Origin: Rhabditoides inermis | Lineage: Eukaryota > Nematoda > Chromadorea > Rhabditida > Rhabditidae | Direction of reading: 5' to 3' | Length of the DNA: 64,000 nt | NCBI GenBank assembly: GCA_963966185.1 | Contig: CAWZYM010000076.1 | Location: 619,001-683,000 of the forward strand | In this document: positions 62,029 to 64,000 of the stretch, one piece after another | Layout of the letters: every line of letters starts with the position of its first letter | How positions within the stretch are numbered: the stretch's first letter is position 1 | Translations under genes and position numbers: made by a program | The notes under the pieces: model-generated | Told to the model about the DNA's origin: nothing | Seen by the model: the letters and a program-made list of their open reading frames with translations, nothing else | The model's database searches: none

Positions 62029-63780
62029 AGAAGAAAAAAATAATTCAATTATCGAAACAAGGGTGGACTGTGTCCAAGAGCATCCGTTCATCCTGCTTAG
62101 AACATCTCGAACGTTACCCTATAATGACATATACTTGTCATCTACTCTACACTGTATGTACAAATTTGAAAACGTTTGCATTGTAATGATCGAGCAGTCA
62201 AAACGAGAAGAAATATATAATTCATTTATCAAAACAATGGTGGACTGTGGCCAAGAGCATCTGTTCATCCTGCTCAGAACATCTCGAACGTTTCCCTATA
62301 ATGACATCTATTCGTCTTCAACTCTACACTGTCTGTACAATTTGAAAACACTTACATTGTAATGATCGAGCAGTCAAAACGAGAAGAAATAAATAATTCA
62401 ATTATCGAAACAAGGGTGGACTGTGTCCAAGAGCATCCGTTCATCCTGCTTAGAACATCTCGAACGTTCCCTTTTAATGGCATCTATTCGTCATCAACTC
62501 TACACTGTATGTACAATTCGAAAACACTTGCATTGTAATGATCGAGTAGTCAAAACGAGAATAAATATTTAATTCAATTATCAAAACAAGGGTGGACTGT
62601 GTTCAAGAGCATCTGTTCATCCTGCTTAGAACATCTCGAACGTTACCCTAAAATGACATATACTTGTAATCTACTCTACACTGTATGTACGACTTGAAAA
62701 CACTTGCATTGTAATGATCGAGTAGTCAAAACGAGAAGAAATATTTAATTCATTCATCACAACAAGGGTGGACTGTGTGCAAGAACATCTGTTCATCCTG
62801 CTTAGAACATCTCGAACGTTCCGCCTATAATAACATCTATTCGTCATCAACTGTACACTATATGCACGCTTTGAAAACACTTACATTGTAATGATCGAGC
62901 AGTCAAAACGAGAAGAAAAAAAAATAATTCAATTATCGAAACAAGGGTGGACTGTGTCCAAGAGCATCCGTTCATCCTGCTTAGAACATCTCGAACGTTA
63001 CCCTATAATGACATATACTTGTCATCTACTCTACACTGTATGTACAAATTTGAAAACGTTTGCATTGTAATGATCGAGCAGTCAAAACGAGAAGAAATAT
63101 ATAATTCATTTATCAAAACAATGGTGGACTGTGGCCAAGAGCATCTGTTCATCCTGCTCAGAACATCTCGAACGTTTCCCTATCATGACATCTATTCGTC
63201 TTCAACTCTACACTGTCTGTACGATTTGAAAACACTTACATTGTAATGATCGAGCAGTCAAAACGAGAAGAAATAAATAATTCAATTTTCGAAACAAGGG
63301 TGGACTGTGTCCAAGAGCATCTGTTTATCCTGCTTAGAACATCTCGAACGTTCCCTTTTAATGGCATCTATTCGTCATCAACTCTACACTGTATGTACAA
63401 TTTGAAAACACTTGCATTGTAATGATCGAGTAGTCAAAACGAGAATAAATATTTAATTCAATTATCAAAACAAGGGTGGACTGTGTCCAAGAGCATCTGT
63501 TCATCCTGCTTAGAACATCTCGAACGTTACCCTAAAATGACATATACTTGTCATCTACTCTACACTGTATGTACGACTTGAAAACACTTGCATTGTAATG
63601 ATCGAGCAGTCAAAACGAGAAGAAATATTTAATTCATTCATCACAACAAGGGTGGACTGTGTGCAAGAACATCTGTTCATCCTGCTTAGAACATCTCGAA
63701 CGTTCCGCCTATAATAACATCTATTCGTCATCAACTGTACACTGTATGCACGCTTTGAAAACACTTACATTGTAATGATC
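61990..63780 (+). repeat. 5-mer HOR, 884-bp period, two copies
   Basis: Landmarks at 62063 and 62671 recur at 62947 and 63555. The first copy starts at the abnormal short monomer at 61981-62028. Confidence 0.72.
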
Positions 63781-64000
63781 GAGCAGTCAAAACGAGAAGA
63801 AATATTTAATTCATTCATCAAAACAAGGGTGGACTGTGTCCAAGAGCATCTGTTCATCCTGCTCAGAACATCTCGAACGTTCCCTTTTAATGGCATCTAT
63901 TTGTCATCAACTCTACACTGTATGTACAATTTGAAAACACTTGCATTGTAATGATCGAGTAGTCAAAACGAGAAGAAATAAATAATTCAATTATCGAAAC

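Larger units (their letters stand above)
26460..64000 (+). repeat. 177-bp satellite array, domain II
   Basis: Same monomer family and orientation to the end of the window, with different diagnostic variants: ggactgtggccaagagc, gaagaaatttataattc and a run of adenines after gaag (gaagaaaaaaataattc). The aatacattc subtype of domain I was not found here. HORs are shorter and more intermixed (5-, 7-, 8-, 10-, 11-mers), with one long 30-mer offset. No transposon, gene or RNA gene was seen. Confidence 0.95.

Overview
The window is almost entirely tandem satellite DNA from a eukaryotic genome. One intact non-LTR retrotransposon is inserted in it, and I find no host gene. The mobile element is an animal-type LINE (PHD finger, apurinic-like endonuclease and reverse transcriptase in one ORF), so the host is most likely a metazoan, probably an invertebrate. 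I cannot name the species. An arthropod-like initiator at the start of the element hints at an arthropod but does not prove it. No bacterial or organellar features, tRNA or rRNA were seen.

Layout. Positions 1-3494 and 7148-64000 are about 340 head-to-tail monomers of 176-177 bp, all in the same orientation. At least five monomer classes share a conserved core (tagaacatctcgaacgtt). They differ in the AT-rich segments around it and in the GTAC-flanked segment downstream. The monomers are arranged in higher-order repeats (HORs) whose periods are whole numbers of monomers: about 883-885 bp (5-mer), 1238 (7-mer), 1413 (8-mer), 1591 (9-mer), 1764 (10-mer), 1940 (11-mer), 2121 (12-mer), 3180 (18-mer) and 5300 (30-mer). 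Two homogenisation domains are visible. Domain I (1 to about 26.46 kb) carries a monomer subtype with aatacattcatcac that I did not find afterwards. Domain II (about 26.46-64 kb) lacks that subtype and carries its own markers, such as ggactgtggccaagagc. Domain I has a long-range order B, shortened b, C, C, B, where B and C are alternative 18-mers of exactly 3180 bp.

The retrotransposon lies on the minus strand at 3495-7147. Reading 5' to 3' on its own strand, it has two 152-bp tandem repeats in the 5' UTR (7132 down to 6841), a single 1033-residue ORF (6815 down to 3714), a short hairpin-rich 3' UTR, and an A-rich tail abutting the satellite at 3495. A 5-bp target duplication (acaac) flanks it, and an uninterrupted paralogous target survives at 8739-8743. 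The 5' junction carries a 19-bp inverted copy of the adjacent satellite, which looks like a template-switch scar left by target-primed reverse transcription.

The open frames running through the satellite (up to 276 codons on +, up to 100 on -) are best explained by one monomer class being exactly 177 bp (59 codons). I do not call them genes. HOR block edges below are estimates from reading offsets by eye. They should be good to roughly one monomer unless a sharper junction is stated.
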